From Albidovulum denitrificans (lineage in GTDB: Bacteria > Pseudomonadota > Alphaproteobacteria > Rhodobacterales > Rhodobacteraceae): DNA of 64,000 bases. The position numbers and the translations under genes are program-made. Below are positions 17,441 through 25,763 of the stretch, one piece after another. The stretch covers positions 41,072 through 105,071 of the forward strand of contig NZ_PVEP01000012.1 in the NCBI RefSeq assembly GCF_002973535.1, in the 5' to 3' direction. Under the pieces are notes generated by a model that was not told where the DNA came from, ran no database searches, and was given only the letters and a program-made list of their open reading frames with translations. The number at the start of each line of letters is the position of its first letter. Position 1 is the first letter of the stretch.

Positions 17441-17971
17441 TCAGATGTCTCCCTGCCGGATATAGGGCAGATGCGAGGCGAGCCTTTCGATGATGGCGTA
17501 GATTGCCGCAAGGACGAGCGCACCGGCAATGGCGACGGCAACCTCCGGCCTTGGCAGGGCCACCGCGGGCAGGATTGCCACGGACAGCGCCATCCCGGTC
17601 AGAACCGCGTTGCGCCCCAGCGTGAAGGCCGAGACGATTTGCGGCAGCCCGCCACAGCCGCAGTCGATCCGGTCCCGGCCCCGCGCCAGCGCGGCCGCCA
17701 TGATCGCGCCGTAACCGGCGAAAAGCCCCGCGGCGAGAAGCCCGCCCGCCCCGCGCCATGACGGCACCATCAGCGCCACGATCGCGGCGGTTTCGGCGAC
17801 CGTCAGCGCCCGGACGATCAGGGCGGCCCAGGCATCCGGCACCAACCCGTAGCCCTGCGCGAAACCCACGGTTTCAAGGAACCGATCGACCTTGTGCCAG
17901 ACGGCCCGGGCCAGCACGATCACCAGAAAACTGGTGATCGTCACCGAAAGAAGCGGGGCGAGCGACGCCAT
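17441..17971 (-). CDS. mauE: Amine dehydrogenase maturation membrane protein MauE
   Basis: A 176-residue membrane protein with four predicted helices and a cysteine pair in the loop RDRIDCGCGGLPQ, matching MauE/DoxX-like proteins that relay reducing or oxidising equivalents to MauD during light-chain disulfide formation. It starts one base after the heavy-chain stop and ends one base before mauD, so expression of heavy chain, MauE, MauD and light chain is tightly linked. Confidence 0.92.
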   Translation of the reverse strand: MASLAPLLSVTITSFLVIVLARAVWHKVDRFLETVGFAQGYGLVPDAWAALIVRALTVAETAAIVALMVPSWRGAGGLLAAGLFAGYGAIMAAALARGRDRIDCGCGGLPQIVSAFTLGRNAVLTGMALSVAILPAVALPRPEVAVAIAGALVLAAIYAIIERLASHLPYIRQGDI

Positions 17972-17972
17972 A

Positions 17973-19109
17973 TCAGTAGTCGGTCGCGATCATGGTCGCG
18001 AAGAAGGCAACGCCTTCGCGCGCCACGCGCTCGGTCGCGCTGACGGTGTCGCCAAGCGTCACGTCGTAAAGATGCACACCGCCCAGATGATCGACACCGG
18101 CCAGCTGCGGCATGTCGCCCCCGCTGATCGCGATATTCGATTCACCGTGCGCCGCGATCCGGCCCACGACCGTGTCGGTGGCCATGTTGATCGCCCAGAT
18201 CTCCTCGGCCGGGCTTTTGTGCGACCCGTCGGCGGCGTTGGAATGCATCATGACGAAGAGGGTCTTGGACGCCTCATGATAGGCCATCAGGTTATAGCCC
18301 CCCGGCGCCCAGCCATCGGCGGCGAAGTCCACCGTCTTGCTCAGGACCGGCGCGGCGCCGCTGTCATCGACCAAAAGAAGCTGGCCGCCATAGGAGACAT
18401 AGGTCAGCAGACCGTCGACCCGCACCGCATTGCCGAAGATCGGTGAGGTATCGGCGTCGAAGACCTTGTCGGATTTCGCGGGCTCACCCACCGCGCCGTC
18501 GGCGGAAACGCTGTATTTCACCAGCGTGCCGTCGCCGCAGATCGTGGTGAAGGCCAGCCCTTCGGGCGCCGGATAGGCCGTCCAGCAGCCCGGCGTCGGC
18601 ACTTCGGCCAGGTCCGCACCGGCGGCGAGGTCGACGATATTGACCGAGGTCGCGGGCGTCGCGTTCTGCACGATCAGATAGTTGCCGTCCGCCGACAGGT
18701 TCAGCGCGCCGCGCTGGCTTAACGTCTGGGCCATCTTTTCGGATACGACGATCTCTCGCTTGACGTTCAGCGTGGCAGGATCGAACTCCTCCACCACAGC
18801 CTCGATCGGGCCACGGGTGAAACGCTTCATGTAGACCGAGCCGGTAAAAAGCGACGTGGCGCCCGGCGTCATCAGCATCTGGCTGAACGTGCCCGACCCC
18901 ATGTTGCCTTCGAGCGAAAGATCGTCGGCGTTCAGCACCGAGATCGAGCTGGGGCCGGAGATACCCATATCCATCAGATAGATATGGTTCCCTTCCGAGA
19001 TACGCGCCTCGACCGCCAGGGTTTCCGGCTGAAGGTCGGTTTCCTGTGCAAGCACCTGGGCGCCCGAAGCGGCCAGGACCGAAAGTGAAAGGATGAGATG
19101 GTGTTTCAT
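17973..19109 (-). CDS. aauB: TTQ amine dehydrogenase heavy (alpha) chain
   Basis: The 378-residue protein has a Sec signal peptide (MKHHLILSLSVLAASGAQVLA) and the seven-bladed beta-propeller repeats of the methylamine/aromatic amine dehydrogenase heavy chain. Typical blocks are GNHIYLMDMG, PGCWTAYPAPEGLAFTTICGDGTL and LFVMMHSNAADGSHKSPAEEIW. It supports the light chain in an alpha2beta2 periplasmic enzyme that oxidises primary amines to aldehydes and ammonia. It is the first gene of an eight-gene minus-strand run ending in the tetrahaem cytochrome at 14370. Whether the substrate is methylamine or an arylalkylamine is decided here by the light chain and by the neighbouring phenylacetate genes. 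Confidence 0.9.
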   Translation of the reverse strand: MKHHLILSLSVLAASGAQVLAQETDLQPETLAVEARISEGNHIYLMDMGISGPSSISVLNADDLSLEGNMGSGTFSQMLMTPGATSLFTGSVYMKRFTRGPIEAVVEEFDPATLNVKREIVVSEKMAQTLSQRGALNLSADGNYLIVQNATPATSVNIVDLAAGADLAEVPTPGCWTAYPAPEGLAFTTICGDGTLVKYSVSADGAVGEPAKSDKVFDADTSPIFGNAVRVDGLLTYVSYGGQLLLVDDSGAAPVLSKTVDFAADGWAPGGYNLMAYHEASKTLFVMMHSNAADGSHKSPAEEIWAINMATDTVVGRIAAHGESNIAISGGDMPQLAGVDHLGGVHLYDVTLGDTVSATERVAREGVAFFATMIATDY

Positions 19110-19285
19110 TGGCAACCTGCTGAAGTGAGTTGACGATTCATGCGGCGGTGCGAATTCACCGGTAGTCTGCAACAAGCGGAGAGACGGATTTCCCGCGCAA
19201 GCCTAGAGCGCGCCACGGTGCGCGGTGGATGCAGTCCGGCCGATGCCAGGCTTGCGGCTTTGTTCACGCGTGACCGCCTCCCCTC

Positions 19286-19332
19286 GGTCTTGGATCAAGA
19301 AAAGATCATAGTGCCTCTGCCGGGGTCTTGGA
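19286..19332. promoter_or_regulatory. Direct repeat upstream of the amine dehydrogenase operon
   Basis: The nonamer GGTCTTGGA occurs at 19286-19294 and again at 19324-19332, 38 bp apart in the same orientation. It lies in the 271 bp gap upstream of the heavy-chain gene, whose start is at 19109. AraC-family activators usually bind direct repeats, and an AraC-family gene is adjacent. The assignment is a guess from position and symmetry. Apart from this and the terminator at 19364-19387, I see nothing else in this gap. Confidence 0.3.
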
Positions 19333-19363
19333 CGACCGCGCCACAGACCTTGCGATGCGCGCC

Positions 19364-19387
19364 AAAAAAAGCATTGCGATTCAATGC
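19364..19387 (-). terminator. Intrinsic terminator of the AraC-family gene
   Basis: Read on the minus strand, GCATTG pairs with CAATGC (plus-strand 19382-19387 with 19371-19376) across a 5-nt loop, followed at once by seven T (plus-strand A-run 19364-19370). This is a standard Rho-independent terminator. It overlaps the stop codon of the regulator gene, so it separates the regulator from the amine dehydrogenase operon downstream on the same strand. Confidence 0.8.
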
Positions 19388-20295
19388 CCTTGAAGGGAGC
19401 GAAGGCATTCCTCGTAATATCCGCCGGGCGACACATCGTAGAGTTGGCGGAAGCTGCGATTGAAATGCGACAGGTCGCTGAACCCCGCGCGATAGGCCAG
19501 ATCGGAGATCGCCGGGCGAAGCTTCAGCCCCGCGGCACGGCGTAGATGGCTGACCACCAGCTTCATGCGCCGCTCGCACAGCACGCGGGTGAAGGTCGTG
19601 CCGTTGTCACGGAAATCGCGCTGCAATTGCCGACGCGACATATGCACCAGCCCGGCAAGCCGCTCGACCGTGAAGTCGCTGTCGGCCACATGCCGTTCGA
19701 TGGTGTCGCAGATATAGCGGAACCTGCCATGCCGGTTGCGGAACCCGGTGACGTCACCGCTACGGTCTTCCGCACGAAACATCATCGCGATGAAGTCGAA
19801 CAGGTAATCGGCATGGGCCTCGTCCGGCCCCTCGCCGTCGATCAAGGCCGAAAGACTTGCCCTGAGCGGATGCGCACGCGCGATCCGCCGCCCCGTGGCC
19901 GGATCGCGGGTTCCCCCTTCAAGGCACAGGCTGCGCGGCAGATGCACCGACAGGAACGATGCCGCGCGGCCGTTGAAGTTCAGCTCTGCCGTCCGGGTCG
20001 AATCCATCAGCAGGCTGTCACCGGGCGTCAGCACCTCTTCCCGGCCATTATGTACCACGTTCATCTCGCCCGATTTCGGCATCAGCAGGAACAGGTATTC
20101 GTGGTCATCCCGGCGGATGCCGACGCGCTGCCGCTCGATCTGGTCGATCTCGCATTGCATCTCGGCGATATCCACACCGTGACGGCGGCGAAGCTGGAAA
20201 TATCCAACGTTCTTGCGCGCGTGTTTCAGTGGCGTGCTGTAGTAATGCCCGCAATTGGACAGGATACAGTTGTTCCACTCCTCAAAACACATCAT
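19381..20295 (-). CDS. AraC-family transcriptional regulator (FeaR-like)
   Basis: A 304-residue protein with an N-terminal cupin-like ligand-binding half (EYLFLLMPKSGEMNVVHNGREEVLTPGDSLLMDSTR region) and a C-terminal AraC DNA-binding domain with two helix-turn-helix units (FTVERLAGLVHMSRRQLQRD and ISDLAYRAGFSDLSHFNRSF). The N-terminal layout resembles the FeaR group that activates aromatic amine oxidation. Its placement directly upstream of the amine dehydrogenase operon on the same strand, separated by its own terminator, supports a local activator role. The effector is probably the amine or aldehyde; this is inference. Confidence 0.8.
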   Translation of the reverse strand: MMCFEEWNNCILSNCGHYYSTPLKHARKNVGYFQLRRRHGVDIAEMQCEIDQIERQRVGIRRDDHEYLFLLMPKSGEMNVVHNGREEVLTPGDSLLMDSTRTAELNFNGRAASFLSVHLPRSLCLEGGTRDPATGRRIARAHPLRASLSALIDGEGPDEAHADYLFDFIAMMFRAEDRSGDVTGFRNRHGRFRYICDTIERHVADSDFTVERLAGLVHMSRRQLQRDFRDNGTTFTRVLCERRMKLVVSHLRRAAGLKLRPAISDLAYRAGFSDLSHFNRSFRQLYDVSPGGYYEECLRSLQGH

Positions 20296-20479
20296 GGCCT
20301 TTCCCTCCCAAAAAAGGCGACATGCAGCTTTGCTTCCTGACTGATCCCCGCCGTCCTCCCGACGGCTGGGCCTGCTGTCCAGTCAGGCTGCGCAGATGCG
20401 GGCAATACTGCGCCGCGGCTGCCATTCGATCAATAGCGCATCGGGCATTATCTTCCGATACCGCCGCGGCGCCCTGGGC

Positions 20480-22423
20480 CTATTCCCGCGCACGGGTGGC
20501 AAACATCGGCCCGCCGCGCCAGCGCGGAAAGCCGTAGCCGTGAATCTCGACCAGGTCGATATCAGCGGCGGCAGAGGCAATCCCCTCTGTCAGGATGGCC
20601 TGCCCTTCCGCCGCCATTTCGGCGATCAGCGCCGGTGCGATCTCTGCCCGCTCCATCCCCCGCCCGGGCGTGATCCATGCCCCGATCAAGCCGGCCACCA
20701 CGGACGAGGGCCGGGCTGCGCGATCGTCCGCCGCATAGTCATACCAGCCGCCCCCGGTCTTCTGCCCCTTGCGCCCCGCGCGCACGAGGATGTCGCCAAG
20801 CGTCTCCGGCACGGCCTGCCCCGCCGCCCGCGCGCCCTCGCGTTGGAGGTAGGCGATGTCGAGCCCGCCCAGATCCTGCGCCTCGAACGGACCCATCGCA
20901 AAACCGTAATCGCGCATCGCCGCGTCGATGTCGGCAATCGCCACGCCGCGCCGCACCAGCGCTTCGGCCGCCATCCGGTAGCGTTTGAGGATGCGGTTGC
21001 CGATGAAACCCTCGCAGATCCCGGCCTTCACCGGCATCTTTCCAAGCAGCCGCGCCAGCGCAAAGCCGGTGGCAAGCGTCTGGTCGGAGGTCTCGGGGAC
21101 CGGCACGATCTCAAGCAGTTTCATCACGTTGGCCGGGCTGAAGAAATGCAGTCCCAGAAACCGCGCGGCCTGCGGCAGGCCCTCGGCAATCAGCCGCGGG
21201 TCGAGGTAGGAGGTGTTGGTCGCCAGCACCGCATCGGCGCGGCAGTGCCGCCCCAGTTCGGCAAAGACCGCGCGCTTCACGCCGATCTCCTCGAACACCG
21301 CCTCGATCACGAGGTCCACATCGGACAGGGCCGCGTAATCGGTCGTCCCGGTCACACCGTCGGTCAGCGCCTGCGCCTGTGTCGCGGTCAGCTTGCCGCG
21401 CTTGACGGCGCCGTCGAAGGTCCGCGCGACATTGGCAAGGCCGCGCGCCACGGCCTCCTCGTCACGTTCGATCAGGATCACGGGCAGGCCCGCACCGCGC
21501 AGGGCCGCGATGATCCCTGCCCCCATCGTGCCGCCGCCGATGACGGCGGTGGAGCGGAGCGGCAGCGGCGCGACCTGACGCAGGGCGGCCGGTCGCGGGG
21601 CGGCACGCTCGGCGAAGAAGACATGCCGCAACGCCGCCGCCTGTTCCGACCCGCGCAGGTCAAGAAAGGTCGCACGCTCCTGCGCCATCGCCTCGTCAAA
21701 GGGCATCTCCGCCGCCTTGCGCAAACAGTCCAGCGCGCGAAGCGGCGCGATGGCGCCCTTTGCGGTCCTGGCGACGGCTTTCTCCCTCGCGGCCCAGAAA
21801 GCCGCATCGGGCGCCACGACCGGACGGGCCGAAACCGGCATGGGCAAAGGCTTTGAAAGCGCCACGCGCGCGAAGGTCACGGCGCCGTCCCGCAAATCCC
21901 CCTCGACGACCGCGTCGATCAGCCCGGCGGCGCGGGCCTTTTCGGCGCGGATCGGCTTGCCCGACGTGACCAGATCGACCGCCGCCTCAACGCCTGCCAG
22001 CCGGGGCGTCCGCACCGTACCGCCCGCCCCCGGCACGATGCCCAGCGTGACCTCAGGCAAACCGACCGACGCCCCGGGCACGGCAACCCGGAACCGGCAG
22101 CCCATGGCAACCTCGAACCCGCCGCCAAGCGCCGAGCCATGGATCGCGGCGACCCATGGCTTTGCCGCGCCCTCGATCCGCGCGACAAGATCGGGCAGAT
22201 GCGGTTCCATCGGCGGCTTGCCGAATTCGGCCACATCGGCCCCGGCGATGAAGGTACGGCCCGAACAGATCAACACCACCGCCTTCACCTGCGGATCGGC
22301 GTCGAGCGCCCCGACGGCGTCCCACAAACCTTGACGCAGCGCCTGGCTCAGCGCGTTGACCGGCGGGTTGTCGATGCTGACCAGGGCGATGTCGCCCTCG
22401 TAGGTGGTGGTGACGACGGGCAT
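20480..22423 (-). CDS. Bifunctional enoyl-CoA hydratase / 3-hydroxyacyl-CoA dehydrogenase
   Basis: The 647-residue protein fuses an N-terminal crotonase domain (SGRTFIAGADVAEFG, then GSALGGGFEVAMGCRFR) to an NAD-binding 3-hydroxyacyl-CoA dehydrogenase domain (STAVIGGGTMGAGI, FLGLHFFSPANVMKLLEIV) and a C-terminal dimerisation domain. It is a short FadJ/FadB-type enzyme. The window has no separate paaF or paaH, so in this setting it probably performs their hydration and dehydrogenation steps on 2,3-dehydroadipyl-CoA. It sits one base after livF, at the end of the run that starts with paaN. ATG 22423 follows the livF stop. Confidence 0.88.
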   Translation of the reverse strand: MPVVTTTYEGDIALVSIDNPPVNALSQALRQGLWDAVGALDADPQVKAVVLICSGRTFIAGADVAEFGKPPMEPHLPDLVARIEGAAKPWVAAIHGSALGGGFEVAMGCRFRVAVPGASVGLPEVTLGIVPGAGGTVRTPRLAGVEAAVDLVTSGKPIRAEKARAAGLIDAVVEGDLRDGAVTFARVALSKPLPMPVSARPVVAPDAAFWAAREKAVARTAKGAIAPLRALDCLRKAAEMPFDEAMAQERATFLDLRGSEQAAALRHVFFAERAAPRPAALRQVAPLPLRSTAVIGGGTMGAGIIAALRGAGLPVILIERDEEAVARGLANVARTFDGAVKRGKLTATQAQALTDGVTGTTDYAALSDVDLVIEAVFEEIGVKRAVFAELGRHCRADAVLATNTSYLDPRLIAEGLPQAARFLGLHFFSPANVMKLLEIVPVPETSDQTLATGFALARLLGKMPVKAGICEGFIGNRILKRYRMAAEALVRRGVAIADIDAAMRDYGFAMGPFEAQDLGGLDIAYLQREGARAAGQAVPETLGDILVRAGRKGQKTGGGWYDYAADDRAARPSSVVAGLIGAWITPGRGMERAEIAPALIAEMAAEGQAILTEGIASAAADIDLVEIHGYGFPRWRGGPMFATRARE

Positions 22424-22424
22424 T

Positions 22425-23126
22425 TCAGATCCCCAGATAGGCCTCACGGATACGCGGATCGGCGATCAACTCTGCCGCCGGTCCCTGCATCGTGATCTGG
22501 CCGGTTTCCATGACATAGCCCCGGTCGGCGATCTTGAGCGCGCCAAAGGCGTTCTGCTCGACCAGAAGCACGGTGACGCCAAGCGCCTTGAGGCTTTTGA
22601 CCACATCGAAGATCTGCGCCACGATGATCGGCGCGAGACCCATCGAGGGTTCGTCGAGCAACAGGCACGACGGCCGCCCCATCAGCGCGCGCGCCATCGC
22701 CAGCATCTGCTGCTGACCGCCCGACAACCCGCCCGCCGCAAGGTTGCGCTTTTCGCGCAGGATCGGGAACATCTGGAAGGCGTCTTCCATGTCCTTCCCG
22801 ACCCGTTCGTCGCTGTAAAGGAAAGCGCCAAGGCGCAGGTTTTCCTCGACGGAAAGATTGGTGAAGATCTGCCGCCCCTCGGGCGATTGCGCCAGGCCGC
22901 GGGCAAGGCGTCTGTGGGCGGGAACCGTGGTCATCGCCTCGCCCCGGAAGGTAATCGTGCCGGACGAAACCGGCTGCACCCCCGAAAGGCAGCGCAGGAG
23001 CGTGGTCTTGCCCGCGCCATTCGCGCCGACCACGGTGACGATCTCACCGCTGTCGACATGCAGGTCGATGCCGTGCAGCACCTCGATGCGCCCGTAGCGC
23101 GACCGCAGCCCCTCAACCGTCAGCAT
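22425..23126 (-). CDS. livF: Liv-type ABC transporter ATP-binding protein LivF
   Basis: The 233-residue ATPase has Walker A GANGAGKTT, signature LSGGQQQMLAMARAL and Walker B LLLDEPSMGLAP, and the short LivF length. It starts inside the end of the livG gene (14 bp overlap). With LivG, LivH, LivM and the binding protein at 25764, it forms a branched-chain-amino-acid-type importer. Its location between paaN and a beta-oxidation gene suggests an aromatic acid substrate. Confidence 0.92.
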   Translation of the reverse strand: MLTVEGLRSRYGRIEVLHGIDLHVDSGEIVTVVGANGAGKTTLLRCLSGVQPVSSGTITFRGEAMTTVPAHRRLARGLAQSPEGRQIFTNLSVEENLRLGAFLYSDERVGKDMEDAFQMFPILREKRNLAAGGLSGGQQQMLAMARALMGRPSCLLLDEPSMGLAPIIVAQIFDVVKSLKALGVTVLLVEQNAFGALKIADRGYVMETGQITMQGPAAELIADPRIREAYLGI

Positions 23127-23889
23127 GCTCAGCCTCCGTTCCCAGATAAGCGGCGATCACGTCGGGGTTGCGGCTGACCTCGGCGGGCGCGCCTTCGGCG
23201 ATTTTCTCTCCGTGGTCGAGGACGACGATATGGTTCGAGATACGCATCACCATCTTCATGTCATGCTCGACAAGAAGGATGGCGACACCGGACGCCGCAA
23301 CCTCGGCAATGAGATGGTCGATCTCCTCGGTCTCCACCGCATTGCAACCGGCGGCGGGTTCGTCCAGCAGCAGCACCTTCGGCTGCATTGCCAGCGCCCG
23401 CGCAATCTCAAGCCGTTTCAGCGACCCGTAGGACAGGCTGCCCGCCTCGCGGTCGGCCGCGCGTTCCAGACCGACCCGCGCCAGCAGTGCGCGTGCGCCC
23501 TCCTCGGCCTGCCGCGCCCGGCGCCGCGATCCGGGCAGGTTGAACAGATCGGCCAGCACCGGGCCGCGCTCCTGCAAATGGAACCCGGTAACCGCGTTTT
23601 CCAGCACCGTCATGTTCTGGAAGATTTGCAGGTTCTGGAAGGTGCGCGACAGGCCGCGCTGCGCCAGGCGGAAGGGCTCCATCCCCGTCACCGGCTCGCC
23701 CGAAAGCGCCACGCTTCCGGCGCCGGGCTGATAAACCCCCGAGATCATGTTGAAAAGCGTGGTCTTGCCCGCGCCGTTCGGCCCGATGACCGAAACGATC
23801 TCACCCTGTTTGACCGAAAAGCTCACATCATTGACGGCACGAACGCCGCCAAAGCTGATGCCAAGGCCCTGAATCTCAAGCAGGCTCAT
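23113..23889 (-). CDS. livG: Liv-type ABC transporter ATP-binding protein LivG
   Basis: The 258-residue ATPase has Walker A GPNGAGKTT, a family-typical loose signature (LSYGSLKRLEIARAL), Walker B LLLDEPAAGCN and the LivG C-terminal block HIVVLDHGEKIAEGAPAEV. It overlaps livM by 4 bp. It works as the second ATPase of the importer, bound to the cytoplasmic face of LivH and LivM. Confidence 0.92.
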   Translation of the reverse strand: MSLLEIQGLGISFGGVRAVNDVSFSVKQGEIVSVIGPNGAGKTTLFNMISGVYQPGAGSVALSGEPVTGMEPFRLAQRGLSRTFQNLQIFQNMTVLENAVTGFHLQERGPVLADLFNLPGSRRRARQAEEGARALLARVGLERAADREAGSLSYGSLKRLEIARALAMQPKVLLLDEPAAGCNAVETEEIDHLIAEVAASGVAILLVEHDMKMVMRISNHIVVLDHGEKIAEGAPAEVSRNPDVIAAYLGTEAEHADG

Positions 23890-24848
23890 TCGTCCCTCCC
23901 CCGAAGTCGGCGCAGGATCGAGGGTACAAGGCCCTCGGGCAGGAAGATCATGACAAGCATCATCACAAGGCCGAGGATAAGTTGCTCATACTCGGCGAAG
24001 ACCGTCAGAACCTGCGGCAGAAGCGTCAGGACCCCGGCCCCGAGGATCGCGCCGGGTACGGAACTGACCCCACCCAGGACCGCCATCGTCACCATCTCGA
24101 CCGAATGCAGGAAACCCGCGACATCGGGGGTGATGAACTTGTTCTGCAACGCCAGGAGCGATCCCGCGACCGAAGCGTAGATGGCCGAGATGACGAAGGC
24201 CTGCAACTTGACCCGCGCGACGTCGATGCCGACGGTCCCGGCCGCCACCTCGGACCCGTGCAGCGCCCGCAGCGCGCGGCCGGTCGGGCTTGAATGCAGG
24301 TTCAGCGCGATCCAGGCGCCGATCAGCAGGCAGATCCCCGTCACGACATACCAGAATTCGCCATTCGTCAGGTTCAGGCCCCAGTCTTTCAGCAACCCGC
24401 GGAGCCCGAGATCAGGCACCTCGATCCCGTCCGGCCCCCTCGTCAGCGCGCGTTCGTTGTTCAGTACCATCGCCACGAGGATGCCGAAGCCAAGCGAGGC
24501 GACGCCAAGGTAATACCCCTTGAGCCGCAGGATCGGCCGCCCGACCAGATAGGCCAGCACACCCGAAACCGCCGCGCCCAGCACGACCGCCAGCGCGGGC
24601 GGCACGCCCCAGTGGACCGGGGCAAGCGCGCAGGCATAGCCGCCGATCCCCGCGAACCCGGCATGGCCAAGACTGATCTGCCCGGCATAGCCGGTCAGGA
24701 TCACGATGCCCGTGACCGCAAGCCCGTTGACGAACAGAAGCGAGCCTACGCGGAAATAGTAGCCGGAAGGAAAGAAGAAGGGCGTCACCGCGATCAATGC
24801 GGCGAGAAACAGGAGGGTCCAGTATTTCGTGGAAATCCGCATGGTCAC
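23886..24848 (-). CDS. livM: Liv-type ABC transporter permease LivM
   Basis: A 320-residue membrane protein with about ten hydrophobic helices and the LivM signature GYAGQISLGHAGFAGIGGYACA near residue 54-75 (quoted here as GQISLGHAGFAGIGGY). The GTG at 24848 overlaps the livH stop as GTGA; an ATG two codons later (24842) is the alternative start. It pairs with LivH to form the channel. Confidence 0.92.
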   Translation of the reverse strand: MTMRISTKYWTLLFLAALIAVTPFFFPSGYYFRVGSLLFVNGLAVTGIVILTGYAGQISLGHAGFAGIGGYACALAPVHWGVPPALAVVLGAAVSGVLAYLVGRPILRLKGYYLGVASLGFGILVAMVLNNERALTRGPDGIEVPDLGLRGLLKDWGLNLTNGEFWYVVTGICLLIGAWIALNLHSSPTGRALRALHGSEVAAGTVGIDVARVKLQAFVISAIYASVAGSLLALQNKFITPDVAGFLHSVEMVTMAVLGGVSSVPGAILGAGVLTLLPQVLTVFAEYEQLILGLVMMLVMIFLPEGLVPSILRRLRGRDE

Positions 24849-25717
24849 ACCCGATCCGTGGATTTGCGTCCGAACAGGCCCTGCGGCATGAAGAACAGAA
24901 CGGCCAGAATGATGATGAAGGCCGCCGCATCCTTGTACTGCGACGAAAGATACCCCGCCGTCAGCGCCTCTAGCAGGCCCAGGAGAAGACCGCCGACAAA
25001 GGCCCCTTTGGGGTTGCCCATCCCGCCCAGCATCGCCGCCGCAAACCCCTTCAGCGCCAGCGCAAGGCCCACGTCATATGAGGTCAGCGTGATCGGCGTC
25101 ACCAGCACGCCGCCAAGCGCCCCGATCGCCGCCGAAAGCGCGAAAGAGAGCGTCATCACGAATTTCGTATTGATGCCGACAAGCTGCGCGGCCAGACGAT
25201 TGTTCGACGTGGCCAGCACCGCGCGACCAAGAAGCGTCTTGGTGAAGAAAAGCCACAGCCCGACAAAGATCGCGATCGCGCCCCCGATCACCCAAAGGCT
25301 TTGCGTCAGGATGGTCGCGCCCAGCACATGAATCGGATCGTCGCCCGAGAAGGCCGGAAAACTGTGGATCTGCTTGTCGAAGACAAGCTGCGACGCGCCC
25401 CGGATAAAGATCGAGGCACCGATGGTGATGATGATAAGCGACACGACGGGCGCTCCGCGGGCGGGTTCGATCGCCAGACGGTTCAGCGCGACGCCCACCG
25501 CCGCCGTGACCGCGACCGCGATCAGCGCCGCAAGTGGCAGCGGCAGCCCTGAGGCATGGGCAAAGACGGTGATCATGCCGCCCAGCATGACAAATTCGCC
25601 CTGCGCGAAATTCACCACACCCGAGGCGTTGAAGATAATCGTGAAGCCCAGGGCGACAAGCGCGTAGACCGCGCCCACCGTCATCCCTGAAAACACGAAT
25701 TGCAGAAGTTCGGACAT
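24845..25717 (-). CDS. livH: Liv-type ABC transporter permease LivH
   Basis: A 290-residue membrane protein with the LivH features GAVYALVALGFTIIFNASGV and VNFAQGEFVMLGGM, and about eight helices. ATG 25717 lies 47 bp after the stop of the binding-protein gene. The longer open frame upstream is the shadow of that gene. Confidence 0.92.
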   Translation of the reverse strand: MSELLQFVFSGMTVGAVYALVALGFTIIFNASGVVNFAQGEFVMLGGMITVFAHASGLPLPLAALIAVAVTAAVGVALNRLAIEPARGAPVVSLIIITIGASIFIRGASQLVFDKQIHSFPAFSGDDPIHVLGATILTQSLWVIGGAIAIFVGLWLFFTKTLLGRAVLATSNNRLAAQLVGINTKFVMTLSFALSAAIGALGGVLVTPITLTSYDVGLALALKGFAAAMLGGMGNPKGAFVGGLLLGLLEALTAGYLSSQYKDAAAFIIILAVLFFMPQGLFGRKSTDRV

Positions 25718-25763
25718 GCCGCGCCCTCCCGGCGGATGGCTGGCCCCCGAAGGGGCCAGACGC

